Below, piece by piece: positions 27,895 through 36,895 of a DNA stretch of 64,000 nucleotides. How positions within the stretch are numbered: the stretch's first letter is position 1; every line of letters begins with the position of its first letter. The DNA lies in contig NZ_AP029048.1 of assembly GCF_040371545.1 (NCBI RefSeq), forward strand, positions 1,240,001-1,304,000, in the 5' to 3' direction. Source of the DNA: Synechococcus sp. M16CYN (lineage in GTDB: Bacteria; Cyanobacteriota; Cyanobacteriia; PCC-6307; Cyanobiaceae). The position numbers and the translations under genes are program-made. The notes under the pieces were generated by a model. That model did not search any database. It was not told the DNA's origin and saw nothing but the letters and a program-made list of their open reading frames with translations.

Positions 27895-29013
27895 TTACTT
27901 TTGGTTGCTGGAAGACCTAGATCAGCTTAATCGCCCTGACTGCTGCGGCTACCAGCACCCCAATAACTTATATGGTTTGCGAGAGTGTACGTTAATAGTT
28001 CAAGAAAACATTTGTATACCAACTTTTCAATCGATCCGCGGAATGTGCCGCAAAACATCTAGGTGAAACGTAGCTCACAACCGATCTGTTTACTGACTAA
28101 AGATGCAACAGCATTTGCAGTTATGACTCTGGGTTTGCTATTACGAACGATTTTAACCGTCAACCACACGATTTTTGGGTTATCACTGGAGTCGGAAGGT
28201 TAGTCCTCAGCGAATTAAATAAGCCGAGGTCAATTATTACCATCTCTACTTCTGGCGCGGATCCGTCGGTGCCGCAGCATTGCTGGGAGCATCATTGCTG
28301 CTAAGAGTTTATTTATAGATTAAGCTCTAATTATAATGTAGGTACGTCTTGAAATGTTCGGCGAGATATTCAACTACGAACGAACAATTTTACTGTTTTT
28401 TCCAGAAAATGTGTGTAATCTATGGACATCTCTGACAAACATACCGATCATTGAATGAAACAAAAGGTAAGTAAGAGCTATGAACTCATTGCATTACTTG
28501 GTTTTAGATGAGGTGAATTGGGATTTTACAGAAGAAGATGCGGTCTCTTGCTCCCTTCGGGTGCTTCGATATTGGGCACTACTATTACATTTGGTCGAGA
28601 AATACAACGTCGGGGAACAGCGTTGATGTTGAAGGAAGAGCGTCTGGTTTTGAGGCTGCACCAAGGAAAAGCCAAGCGACGCGCAATTACTTAGCGTTGA
28701 AATTATGCTAATCCAGTGTCCAGTAACTAATATGGCCTATCGAATTAGCGCGAATCCTTGGCAAGGACGAACAAACTTGTAACTCACAGTTAAAACTATT
28801 GAAGCCTGTGGTGACGCCATTGTAACGAAGACGTAACCCCGCTTTCAAATGGGGTCTAGTCACCGTTTAACTCCTTGCCGATAAAAACAGAAAACCGTTC
28901 TTAGATCGACAACCTTGGACGATTTTCGCCAGTGAAGGTAGATCGGTAAGGAAGTCGGGAGCGGATTCCGTGACCAGGGAAAGTAGTTACAGATCTTAGG
29001 GCGTGGTCTTTGT
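27895..29013. other. Gap between the decayed gene and psb30
   Basis: No gene that I can support. Several short open frames occur, for example a 48-codon ATG frame at 28480-28626 (starting MNSLHYLVLDEV) and a plus-strand frame around 27755-28063 without an early start; composition is mixed and partly GC-richer than other deserts, consistent with further decayed coding DNA. No tRNA or strong hairpin was noticed. Confidence 0.45.
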
Positions 29014-29121
29014 TCAAAGCGCACCCCGACGATAGAAAAGAATAAAGACCACTGCAGGACCGGCAAGAGCGATGAGTGCGAGAGCGGTGAAATTAGCGAT
29101 CAGATGGAAATCGAAACCCAT
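29014..29121 (-). CDS. psb30: Photosystem II protein Psb30 (Ycf12)
   Basis: A 35-residue single-span membrane peptide: start [20 protein letters not shown], then [15 protein letters not shown]. The pattern, in particular [15 protein letters not shown] at the C-terminus, is that of cyanobacterial Psb30/Ycf12, a low-mass subunit at the periphery of photosystem II near PsbJ, PsbK and PsbZ that stabilises the complex under strong light. ATG at 29119-29121, TGA at 29014-29016. It is divergent from the YkgJ-like gene, 108 bp apart. A longer overlapping frame in another phase is a shadow. Confidence 0.93.
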   Translation of the reverse strand: MGFDFHLIANFTALALIALAGPAVVFILFYRRGAL

Positions 29122-29229
29122 AGCGTTTGTGTGTTGTTTGGCGACTGACTCGGCACTAGGCTAAGGGGTCTTCTCTTCTAGAGGACCACTCCGTAGTTTT
29201 GTCTGTGATGGCTTGTCACAGCAGCACGC

Positions 29230-29601
29230 ATGAGCAACTTGAATTTAAGCTGGTGTTGCGTTCAACAATGCGGGGCGTGTTGCAGGCTTTGTCCGGAGGA
29301 ACGCAGTGAAGCCTTGGCAGCTCTAAGCGAGGAACAACGGGTCACCTATCTCAGCATGGTGGGTGATGACGGCTGGTGTATCCACTACGACAGCGGCGGA
29401 CGCCACTGCAGGATCTACTCAGAACGTCCAGATTTTTGTCGTGTTAGTCAATTGGGGGATTTATTCGGTATCCTATCCGATAGCCTGGAGCAGTTCGCGG
29501 TCACCTGCTGCGATCAACAGATCCGCAGCACCTATGGCGGACGTAGTAAGGTAATGCGCAGGGTCAACCGCGTGCGACGAAACCGGAGGCGGGCGAGATG
29601 A
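29230..29601 (+). CDS. YkgJ-type cysteine-cluster protein
   Basis: A 123-residue protein with the YkgJ zinc/iron-chelating cysteine cluster at the N-terminus: WCCVQQCGACCRLCP, cysteines at 9, 10, 14, 17, 18 and 21, with further cysteines later (WCIHY, HCRIY, FCRVS and VTCCDQQ). The C-terminus is strongly basic (about 108-123). The family is thought to bind metal; its function is unknown. The stop overlaps the start of the first UPF0016 gene by 4 bp, placing it in an operon with the putative manganese transporter genes. Confidence 0.8.
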   Translation: MSNLNLSWCCVQQCGACCRLCPEERSEALAALSEEQRVTYLSMVGDDGWCIHYDSGGRHCRIYSERPDFCRVSQLGDLFGILSDSLEQFAVTCCDQQIRSTYGGRSKVMRRVNRVRRNRRRAR

Positions 29602-29936
29602 CCGACCAAAATGGTACCGCAACCGAGCGCCCCGGATTTATCGCTGTTCTGTTTAGTACATTCATAACGGTGTTTGTTGCTGAGTTCGGCGATAAGACTC
29701 AGCTCGCTACACTTCTTTTATCAGCACAGTCGGGTTCACCCGGACTTGTATTTCTCGGGGCGGCTTTTGCCCTGATTTCTTCCAGTCTTGTGGGGGTTTT
29801 GATAGGGCGATGGCTGGAGAAAGCGTTTCCGCCAGAACGATTAGAGCTGATGGCTGGACTACTTATGGTTTGCCTCGGTCTGTGGTTGGGATTGCAAGCA
29901 AGCCGTTCGCTTCTTGCGATCAGAACGCACACTTAA
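29598..29936 (+). CDS. Half-size UPF0016/GDT1 cation transporter, subunit 1
   Basis: A 112-residue membrane protein holding one copy of the UPF0016 signature: FVAEFGDKTQLATLLLS, with E29, G31, D32 and K33 in the ExGDK(T/S) motif that forms half of the ion pathway. Hydrophobic segments lie at about 14-30, 46-66 and 82-104. Full-length family members (GDT1, PAM71, Mnx) carry two such motifs in one chain and move Mn2+ or Ca2+; here the second half is the next gene. It overlaps the YkgJ gene by 4 bp and ends directly before the second gene, so co-expression is expected. Confidence 0.85.
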   Translation: MTDQNGTATERPGFIAVLFSTFITVFVAEFGDKTQLATLLLSAQSGSPGLVFLGAAFALISSSLVGVLIGRWLEKAFPPERLELMAGLLMVCLGLWLGLQASRSLLAIRTHT

Positions 29937-30257
29937 ATGATGGATTTTGCTCTTCTGATTTCCACCTTCACCACTGTGTTCCTTGCAGAGTTGGGCGATA
30001 AGACACAATTGGCCACGGTGGCGATTAGCGGCACGTCCAACCATCCTCTTGCTGTATTTCTCGGTTCTGCTTCGGCCCTTGTGCTGGCAAGCTTTCTTGG
30101 TGCTCTCGCCGGCGGTTCAGTGGCTGCCATGATCCCTACTAACATGCTCCAACTGATTGCATCTGTTGGGTTTTTAGTGATTGGCTCTCGACTTCTATGG
30201 CCGTTGCTTGGTAAAAAACCATCTGAGCCCAACGAAAGCGGTTCTTCTAACTCCTAA
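29937..30257 (+). CDS. Half-size UPF0016/GDT1 cation transporter, subunit 2
   Basis: A 106-residue membrane protein with its own UPF0016 motif, VFLAELGDKTQLATVAI (E18, G20, D21, K22). Its ATG follows the stop of the preceding half-gene with no spacer. The two motifs together would complete a transporter, so I infer a heteromer. Split UPF0016 pairs in cyanobacteria have, to my recollection, been described as a heteromeric manganese exporter. Manganese efflux protects cells while supplying the oxygen-evolving complex. A C-terminal hydrophilic tail (about 94-106) distinguishes it from the first. Confidence 0.85.
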   Translation: MMDFALLISTFTTVFLAELGDKTQLATVAISGTSNHPLAVFLGSASALVLASFLGALAGGSVAAMIPTNMLQLIASVGFLVIGSRLLWPLLGKKPSEPNESGSSNS

Positions 30258-30355
30258 GGTGAATAACTAATTGGACTTCTCTTCAGGCTTGACACATTTG
30301 TCGGCTGCTCCATCTTTGCTCCCGGTCCTGTTGACCGGTTTCCGCTCGCGTCTCA

Positions 30356-32704
30356 ATGAAATTTACGGTCGCCGATCTGCTCGACCAGTTGTCCACTGAT
30401 GTCCCAGTTGAGATAGCTGTTCTAACCAAGGTCCTCAAACTGACAAACAAGATCGAAAAACAGTCTTTGGATCTAGCTCTCAATGCTCTATCTAAGTTGG
30501 GGATTGTTTCACAAGATGAAAGCGGCGGTGTTTTGCAATGTCTTGATCATGGATTAATTGATGCGCGACTTCGTTGCAGTAGTAAAGGGTTTTGTTTTGC
30601 TATTCGCAATGATGGTGGTGAAGACATTTACATCCGCGATCACCAACTCAATCACGCCTGGAATGGAGATCGTGCTTTCGTTCGCATTACTCGCGAAGGA
30701 GGACGTCGACGGTCTCCAGAGGGAAGCGTGCAATGCATCCTCGAACGTTCTACAACGTCCTTACTTGCTCAGGTCGAACGTCAAAACGATCAACTAATCG
30801 CTGCTCCCCTGGATGACCGAATGCTGACTACCATTCGATTGCCCGATGAAGCAGCTGAATATCTTTCAGCAGAGCAACCCACAACTGTGGTGGAAGTCCG
30901 AGTTAGTAGTTACCCAATTGCTCAAAATGCGGCCAAAGGATTTGTGGTTCGCCCTCTCCCCCTAAATGGTGGCCCAACAGCAGATCGTGATCTCTTGCTC
31001 ACAAAGGTCGGCTTACATAATCGTCCGGCACCACCAAGAGGATTGGGGAAAGCGCCTATAACAAAGGGTCGGATCGATCTCACTGACCAGCCAGCCTTAC
31101 TGCTTGAAAGCTGGATGGATTCCAATGCTCCAGGCCTTCCGGCAGTTCACGTGGAAGCCCGTGATGGGGGTTGTCGCCTATGGGTCCACTCCCCTGCAGT
31201 GGCTGAGCGCATCGGTGGAATCAACAGCCTTGATCTTTGGCTGAAAGAGCGCATGGAAGCGCTTTGCCTAGGTGAAACCTGGCAACCTCTTTTACAGCCA
31301 TCACTCAATAAGGTCACGCGTTTCACAACAACAAAGGTTTCCGAAGCAGTCTCTGTTCGAATGGATGTCTCGTCAGAGGGTGAGCTCACTGACTGGGAAT
31401 TCATGCTTACAAGTGTGAAACCTGTAGCGACAATTGGTTCTGAACAGTTGAAAGCATTAGACGAACGTAAACCAAAGACGAGGACCATCCCGACGGCCCT
31501 TAAGGCAATCAAGGGTCAGATTAGTCAACTGGAAACCCTTCGCTTTTGTGCAGGCTGTCTACGTGCTCATGAACATATTCAGGGTCTGGTTGAACTTGAT
31601 TTACGGCCTCCTTGTTTAGAAGCTCTAGGTGATCTCCGATGGGCCGATCCCAGCGGACTGCGACACCGGTGGATTGATGCGCCTAATGCTATGGATCCGC
31701 ATTCCCTGCTTCAAACGTTTATTCGTGCGGCGGATCGAGCATGGGAATTCCATCGGGCATCGTTGCAACTTCCTGGTATTACCACGCAAGCAGGAGATCT
31801 GGACCCTTCAGTGCTTGCCGATGTAGCTAAGAGTGCTTTCGCTCTTGATTTACCGCTAGAACTAGATGAGGAAGGCGGTAGCCCATCAGCTCAAGAGTTG
31901 ATCAGTGTGTTTTCTGCATCAACCCATCGTCGGGTGCTTGAACAACAATTGAGTCATGCATTACCGACTATGGATTTTGTGGCTGTTATGGGGGTCAACG
32001 ATCAGGTGAAATACCGAAAAGATGCCGCCGACGATACTTTATTCAGCTCCGGCAGCAAGTCGGTTGAGAAAGTTAAACCTTCAGCACTGGCTCCCTGGTG
32101 CTGCGCCACTATGACCTATGCCCATGTGGTGAATCAACAAGTACTGGTGTTCTTGCTACAAGAGGGGAAAGATCGACCCACAGTCCGCCAAAAAAAGCGT
32201 TTGATCCTTGGCCGAAAAAACTGTGTAGCCGACCTCAGTTGGGGATTGTTTACTGGGAGCCAAAATGACAAGCTTCGATCTCTAGTGAGCGATCGCCTAG
32301 TTCAAAGGATGAATAACAGGCGCCGGCAGGTTTTAGAACTAGAAAAGGATCTATTGGCTATGGTTCAAGCCCGTGCTGCCCAGCCGTTGGTTGGGCAGCA
32401 AGCTGAAGGTCGTATTAGCGGAGTTCAGAGCTACGGGTTTTTCGTTGAAATTGGCGAAAGCCGTTTTGAGGGTTTGGTTCACGTCAGTTCTCTTAATGAC
32501 GACTGGTACGAATATCGGTCTCGCCAGAATCGCCTGGTTGGCCGTAAAAACAAGCGCGTCTATCAACTTGGCGACAGTGTTCAAGTCCGAGTGCTCAAGG
32601 TTGATGTTTTACGCAATCAGATCGATCTTGAAGTGAATTCTTTTCTACAAATAGAACACGACACCGAGCAAGTTGACGCAGCGCCGCTTCTACCGGTCCT
32701 TTGA
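30356..32704 (+). CDS. RNase R/RNase II-like protein with degenerate RNB domain
   Basis: A 782-residue protein with RNase R architecture: an N-terminal winged-helix-like region (1-65), cold-shock domains (about 70-210; FCFAIRNDGGEDIYIRDHQL), an RNB-like domain (about 235-660) and a C-terminal S1 domain (about 680-762; GRISGVQSYGFFVEIG). The two hallmarks of the active site are absent: where the D-x5-D-x-D-D cluster should precede the GVHIADV-like strand, the sequence reads LPAVHVEARDGGCRLWVHSP, and no SPIRRY-type motif is found (instead WCCATMTYAHVVNQQ). It therefore probably binds RNA without cutting it. ubiX starts 12 bp downstream, and the next gene overlaps that one. Confidence 0.78.
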   Translation: MKFTVADLLDQLSTDVPVEIAVLTKVLKLTNKIEKQSLDLALNALSKLGIVSQDESGGVLQCLDHGLIDARLRCSSKGFCFAIRNDGGEDIYIRDHQLNHAWNGDRAFVRITREGGRRRSPEGSVQCILERSTTSLLAQVERQNDQLIAAPLDDRMLTTIRLPDEAAEYLSAEQPTTVVEVRVSSYPIAQNAAKGFVVRPLPLNGGPTADRDLLLTKVGLHNRPAPPRGLGKAPITKGRIDLTDQPALLLESWMDSNAPGLPAVHVEARDGGCRLWVHSPAVAERIGGINSLDLWLKERMEALCLGETWQPLLQPSLNKVTRFTTTKVSEAVSVRMDVSSEGELTDWEFMLTSVKPVATIGSEQLKALDERKPKTRTIPTALKAIKGQISQLETLRFCAGCLRAHEHIQGLVELDLRPPCLEALGDLRWADPSGLRHRWIDAPNAMDPHSLLQTFIRAADRAWEFHRASLQLPGITTQAGDLDPSVLADVAKSAFALDLPLELDEEGGSPSAQELISVFSASTHRRVLEQQLSHALPTMDFVAVMGVNDQVKYRKDAADDTLFSSGSKSVEKVKPSALAPWCCATMTYAHVVNQQVLVFLLQEGKDRPTVRQKKRLILGRKNCVADLSWGLFTGSQNDKLRSLVSDRLVQRMNNRRRQVLELEKDLLAMVQARAAQPLVGQQAEGRISGVQSYGFFVEIGESRFEGLVHVSSLNDDWYEYRSRQNRLVGRKNKRVYQLGDSVQVRVLKVDVLRNQIDLEVNSFLQIEHDTEQVDAAPLLPVL

Positions 32705-32716
32705 ACGACCGCTGAT

Positions 32717-33325
32717 ATGCACCCGTATGTTTTGGCCGTTACTGGCGCCTCTGCGCAACCTCTGGCGGAACGTTCGCTAGAACTCCTTTTAGCCAATGGA
32801 CGAACCGTCCATCTTGTGCTTAGTCGTGGAGCACATGCAGTATTTCGAGCCGAGCAAGGATTGACTATTCCCGTCGATTCAAAAAAACAAATCTCATTTT
32901 GGCGTCAGCGACTCAACGTCAATAAAGGAGAGTTGATTTGTCATAGATGGAACGATCAGAGTGCCTCCATAGCTAGCGGGAGTTATCGCACAAAGGCAAT
33001 GGTGATTGTTCCCTGCAGCATGGGAACGGTAGGCCGAGTCAATGCTGGCGTTGCTATGGATTTGATTGAGCGGTGCGCAGATGTGCATCTCAAAGAAAAA
33101 CGTCCACTCGTGATTGCTCCACGGGAAACCCCGTTCAGCTTAATTCATCTCAGGAATCTCACCGCGCTTGCTGAAGCCGGCGCCACTATTGCACCGCCGA
33201 CCCCCGCTTGGTATACCCAGCCCAGAACCTTAGAAGATATGGTTAATTTTCTAGTAGTTAGACTATTTGACGGATTAGATGAAGATCTAGCTCCACTCCA
33301 GCGCTGGAGTGGCCCTTTGCGATGA
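32717..33325 (+). CDS. ubiX: Flavin prenyltransferase UbiX
   Basis: A 202-residue UbiX, which attaches a prenyl group to FMN to make the prenyl-FMN cofactor of UbiD decarboxylases in quinone biosynthesis. The pattern is visible: an N-terminal AVTGASAQPLAERSLELL, the VIVPCSMGTVGRVNAG segment near 96-111, and the C-terminal PRETPFSLIHLRNLTALAEAG plus PPTPAWYTQPRTLEDMV. It follows the RNase R-like gene by 12 bp and overlaps the next gene by 4 bp. The N-terminal GxxGA motif is slightly modified by the cyanobacterial A-Q insertion. Confidence 0.93.
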   Translation: MHPYVLAVTGASAQPLAERSLELLLANGRTVHLVLSRGAHAVFRAEQGLTIPVDSKKQISFWRQRLNVNKGELICHRWNDQSASIASGSYRTKAMVIVPCSMGTVGRVNAGVAMDLIERCADVHLKEKRPLVIAPRETPFSLIHLRNLTALAEAGATIAPPTPAWYTQPRTLEDMVNFLVVRLFDGLDEDLAPLQRWSGPLR

Positions 33326-33828
33326 TGCTAATTCAACGCATCTTGCTGATTTCCAGTCTGCTGCCTTTGTTGGTGGTTCTTGGAATATCGACGGTTCAAC
33401 GAGGCCAAGTGACACGTATTCATTTACTGACTTGGTCATCGCCTTCGTTACCCCTTGGAGTATGGACAGCGATCGGGGCAGTCAGCGGCGCTGGCTTGGC
33501 CGCTTCAACAACTCTTTTTGTATTGCCCCTAACCAGTACAACCTTACGGCGGATGCTTTACCAGCCCTACACAGCTACTCCTGCTGTTCAAGATCAAGAG
33601 GTACTGATCCAGGATTCATTTTCGTCTGGACTTCAAAGAGACCCACGCGATCCTGCGCCAACTATTGCAACTCCTTATCGCGTAATTCAACGCGGAAAGA
33701 CTCGGAGTGAAAACACTGCATCTGCTAATAAAACTGTGTCTTTGGGCGACGACCGGAAGCCGACATCTGTTTCAGCAAGGTGGCCATCGAATTCAGGTTG
33801 GGGCAATGATCCGAATCGGGACTGGTGA
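33322..33828 (+). CDS. Membrane protein of unknown function
   Basis: A 168-residue protein with two hydrophobic segments (about 5-23 and 45-70) and a long hydrophilic, probably disordered, tail rich in R, S, T and P that ends SGWGNDPNRDW. The N-terminal hydrophobic hairpin resembles small LapA/DUF1049-like proteins, but I cannot confirm this. Its ATG overlaps the ubiX stop (ATGA), so translation is likely coupled. It lies between ubiX and the DUF2996 gene upstream of acsF, suggesting a thylakoid or envelope context. Confidence 0.6.
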   Translation: MMLIQRILLISSLLPLLVVLGISTVQRGQVTRIHLLTWSSPSLPLGVWTAIGAVSGAGLAASTTLFVLPLTSTTLRRMLYQPYTATPAVQDQEVLIQDSFSSGLQRDPRDPAPTIATPYRVIQRGKTRSENTASANKTVSLGDDRKPTSVSARWPSNSGWGNDPNRDW

Positions 33829-33873
33829 GGATCCGATTCGACTACCTACAGTTGTTCCAGCAACCTCGACCTT

Positions 33874-34290
33874 GTGAGTACAACGCCTACTGATAAATCA
33901 AAATCAACCACTAAGCCCAAAAGCCCCCCCAAGCCTGAGGACAGGCCCTTCTCGGAGTTCATCGATACGTTGTTCTTGCCAGCGGTGGAGAAGCAGTTGG
34001 CTAAAAATGGAATAACTGCCGATCGTCTTGAGCGTATTCACGGGGAGCGTCCTGTTGTTGGGGGGGATTGTCCCATGGTCGTAGGAGATTTGCCCGGCGA
34101 TCGACGCTTCTGGCTTTGCTTTGCTACGGATGACATCAACAGCGCCAAGGTAATTACCCTTGCCGATCCTGGTAGTAATCCAACTCTGTTGGAGAGCTTT
34201 TTGATTGATGAAAAGCGTATATCCTTGCCATTGCTAGTGTCTCGTCTCTTGCAACGTCTAAATGGCCAGAAATGGTTGGGGGTTAATTAA
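33874..34290 (+). CDS. DUF2996 family protein
   Basis: A 138-residue protein with the GTG start at 33874. The first ~25 residues are K/P/S-rich and disordered; the rest matches the cyanobacterial/plastid DUF2996 pattern, FSEFIDTLFLPAVEKQLAKN near 27-46, then WLCFATDDINSAKVITLAD near 90-108. In plants a relative (LPA3-type) has been connected with photosystem II assembly, but I infer nothing firm for this protein. It lies 69 bp before acsF on the same strand. Confidence 0.78.
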   Translation: MSTTPTDKSKSTTKPKSPPKPEDRPFSEFIDTLFLPAVEKQLAKNGITADRLERIHGERPVVGGDCPMVVGDLPGDRRFWLCFATDDINSAKVITLADPGSNPTLLESFLIDEKRISLPLLVSRLLQRLNGQKWLGVN

Positions 34291-34359
34291 GACGAGAGTA
34301 TAACTTCTCGACGCATACGCCGACACGCCTACATTGGTACCAGAGCAAAACCAAAACTG

Positions 34360-35439
34360 ATGGTCCCTCCCACCGCAGTGGCTAATCAGGCGGCAGACAA
34401 AGTTGTTGCCGTTAAGGAGCCAGTCCAAGACACAATCCTGACACCACGCTTCTATACAACCGACTTCGAGGCCATGGCAGCCATGGATCTTCGTCCAAAT
34501 GAAGCGGAACTTAAAGCAATCTGTGAAGAATTCCGTAAGGATTACAACCGTCATCACTTTGTCCGTAGTTCAGATTTCAACGGTGCAGCTGACAAGCTCG
34601 ATCCCGAAACCCGTCGAGTTTTTGTTGAGTTCCTTGAGCAAAGCTGTACTTCTGAATTCTCTGGTTTTTTGCTTTACAAGGAGTTAAGCCGTCGCATTAA
34701 ACAAAAGAACCCACTATTAGCTGAGTGTTTTAGTTATATGGCTCGTGACGAAGCACGTCATGCAGGTTTCCTGAACAAGTCTATGGGTGATTTCGGAATG
34801 CAGCTTGATCTTGGCTTTCTTACTAAAAATAAGAACTACACATTTTTTAAGCCAAAGTTTATATTTTATGCCACATACCTTTCTGAAAAGATTGGCTATT
34901 GGCGTTACATCACGATTTATCGCCATTTAGATAAAAATCCTCAAAACAAAATTTTTCCAATTTTTAATTTTTTCGAGAATTGGTGTCAAGACGAAAATCG
35001 TCATGGTGATTTTTTTGATGCTCTAATGAAGTCTCAACCAAATACTGTACGTGGGCCGATAGCAAAATTGTGGTGTCGCTTTTTCCTCTTGGCTGTTTTC
35101 GCTACGATGTATGTCCGTGACTTAGATCGCAAAGAATTTTACGAATCACTTGGACTTGATGCTCGCACTTATGATAAAATAGTGATTGAAAAGACCAATG
35201 AAACCTCAGCTCGGATTTTCCCCGTTGTTCTTAACGTAAAAAACCAGAGATTTTGGATACGCCTTGAACGCTTGGTAAGCAACAATGCTGCCCTTAAAGC
35301 AACTGATGCGAGCAGTACCGTGGCACCTTTAAAACTGTTACGCAAAATTCCTTTATGGATTAGTAATGGCGCTGAGATGGCAAAGCTTTTTCTGATGCCT
35401 GCTATTGATAGCTCAAAATTTCAGCCCGCTGTGCGCTAA
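34360..35439 (+). CDS. acsF: Mg-protoporphyrin IX monomethyl ester (oxidative) cyclase AcsF
   Basis: A 359-residue di-iron protein that forms the isocyclic ring of chlorophyll using oxygen. The iron-ligand motifs are visible: [14 protein letters not shown] near 107, DEARH at 130-134 (the ExxH pair), and [10 protein letters not shown] near 210-219. The characteristic CHL27 segments [19 protein letters not shown] and [11 protein letters not shown] are intact. The strictly aerobic form needs Ycf54 and a reductant, not seen here. It is followed by tldD after 40 bp and lies in the same direction as DUF2996 and the ubiX group. Confidence 0.96.
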   Translation: MVPPTAVANQAADKVVAVKEPVQDTILTPRFYTTDFEAMAAMDLRPNEAELKAICEEFRKDYNRHHFVRSSDFNGAADKLDPETRRVFVEFLEQSCTSEFSGFLLYKELSRRIKQKNPLLAECFSYMARDEARHAGFLNKSMGDFGMQLDLGFLTKNKNYTFFKPKFIFYATYLSEKIGYWRYITIYRHLDKNPQNKIFPIFNFFENWCQDENRHGDFFDALMKSQPNTVRGPIAKLWCRFFLLAVFATMYVRDLDRKEFYESLGLDARTYDKIVIEKTNETSARIFPVVLNVKNQRFWIRLERLVSNNAALKATDASSTVAPLKLLRKIPLWISNGAEMAKLFLMPAIDSSKFQPAVR

Positions 35440-35479
35440 AAATCCCCTATTCCCACCATACTTAAGATCGAGATCATCA

Positions 35480-36892
35480 TTGACTGACACCTTCTCTGAC
35501 CACTGGAAAGATCTTCTGGAAGACCTGTTGAATCGCGGCGCCGAAGCGGGAGCTGATCTCGTGGAAATTTTCCTTGAGCGTACTGACCACATTGGGATCC
35601 TTGCTGAACAAGACCAAGTAACTAGCGTAAGTCCCTCCTTCGCTCGAGGATCTGGTCTTCGAGTCTTCCGAGAAGGTCGCGATGGTTTCGTGAGTACCAA
35701 CGACCTCACAAGTTCCGGTCTTACGCGTGCGCTAGATCAGGCTCTTGCAATGCTAGGACTTGATGTAAACCCACTGTCCGGTGGTCGAGGTCAATTCAAT
35801 GGATTAAATAACCTTATTGACCATGGTCAATCAAAAGGAGATTGGCTAACACGTTGTCCTTCCCTGATCACCGCAAGCCAACAACTCTTGCGAGGAACAA
35901 GTCAACTTAACCGGATTGGTCAACATCTTCAAGTGCGTCGTGGTAGCTACTCACGGGATTGGCAAGAGGTTTTGGTCGCTGCATCGGACGGAACTTTTGC
36001 CCGTGACATCCGCTTGCATCAATCCACCAGTCTCTCCGTTCTCGCTGCTGATGGTTGTCACCGATCTAGTGTTGGCCGTCGCTATGGCAGCACCGACCGA
36101 CCCGATGACCTGACTCAGTGGAATATTGAAGCTAGTGCGTCAGAGGTGTGCGAAAGCGCGGGCACTATGCTGCGCGCTGACTACGTCGATGCCGGCCAAA
36201 TGCCAGCGGTGCTGGCTAATCGCTTCGGCGGGGTGATCTTTCATGAAGCCTGCGGTCATCTGTTGGAAACCACTCAAATTGAACGTGGTACTACACCCTT
36301 TGCTGATCAAGTAGGTTCCTTAATTGCTCACCCTTCGGTAACAGCTATTGATGAAGGTCTTAGTAGCGGAGCCTTCGGATCTCTATCAATGGATGATGAG
36401 GGAATGGAAACCCAGCGCACCACTTTGATTCAGGACGGTATATTGCAGCGTTTTATCAGCGATCGCGCCGGAGAGTTAAGAACAGGCCATAAGAGAACAG
36501 GCAGCGGTCGACGTCAAAGTCATGCTTTTGCTGCTGCCAGCCGTATGAGAAACACTTTTATTGCGGCAGGTCCCCATACTCCGAAGGATCTCCTTGCCTC
36601 GGTCGACCATGGCCTTTACTGCAAGACTATGGGGGGAGGGAGTGTTGGACCGACAGGTCAATTTAACTTTTCTGTAGAAGAAGGATATTTAATTGAAAAT
36701 GGACAGCTAACGAAGCCAGTCAAAGGGGCAACTCTAATTGGTGATGCTAAGGAGATCATGCCAAGAATTTCCATGTGCGCAAACGACCTTGAGTTAGCTG
36801 CTGGTTTCTGTGGGTCCGTCAGTGGGAGCGTTTATGTAACGGTAGGTCAGCCTCACATTAAGGTTGATTCCATCACCGTGGGGGGCCGTTAG
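35480..36892 (+). CDS. tldD: TldD/PmbA-family metalloprotease, TldD subunit
   Basis: A TldD-type protein of 470 residues. I place the start at TTG 35480, with a GAGA site before it; the frame extends further upstream to overlap acsF, but that part (rich in P, S and R) does not look like the family. The zinc site HExxxH is HEACGH at about 255-260, as in active TldD. The C-terminal GxGxVGxT-like GGGSVGPTGQFNFSVEEGYL and the natural end TVGGR precede the TAG stop. TldD and TldE form a heterodimer that degrades unfolded peptides (as in microcin maturation). pmbA follows 3 bp downstream. Confidence 0.93.
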   Translation: MTDTFSDHWKDLLEDLLNRGAEAGADLVEIFLERTDHIGILAEQDQVTSVSPSFARGSGLRVFREGRDGFVSTNDLTSSGLTRALDQALAMLGLDVNPLSGGRGQFNGLNNLIDHGQSKGDWLTRCPSLITASQQLLRGTSQLNRIGQHLQVRRGSYSRDWQEVLVAASDGTFARDIRLHQSTSLSVLAADGCHRSSVGRRYGSTDRPDDLTQWNIEASASEVCESAGTMLRADYVDAGQMPAVLANRFGGVIFHEACGHLLETTQIERGTTPFADQVGSLIAHPSVTAIDEGLSSGAFGSLSMDDEGMETQRTTLIQDGILQRFISDRAGELRTGHKRTGSGRRQSHAFAAASRMRNTFIAAGPHTPKDLLASVDHGLYCKTMGGGSVGPTGQFNFSVEEGYLIENGQLTKPVKGATLIGDAKEIMPRISMCANDLELAAGFCGSVSGSVYVTVGQPHIKVDSITVGGR

Positions 36893-36895
36893 TAT

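Noticed and set aside
28480-28626. 48-codon ORF starting MNSLHYLVLDEV
   Set aside because: Plausible composition but no family, no clear operon context, and within a region rich in short chance frames.
28860-29066. 68-codon minus-strand frame near psb30
   Set aside because: It overlaps the real psb30 gene in another phase and has no coding character.
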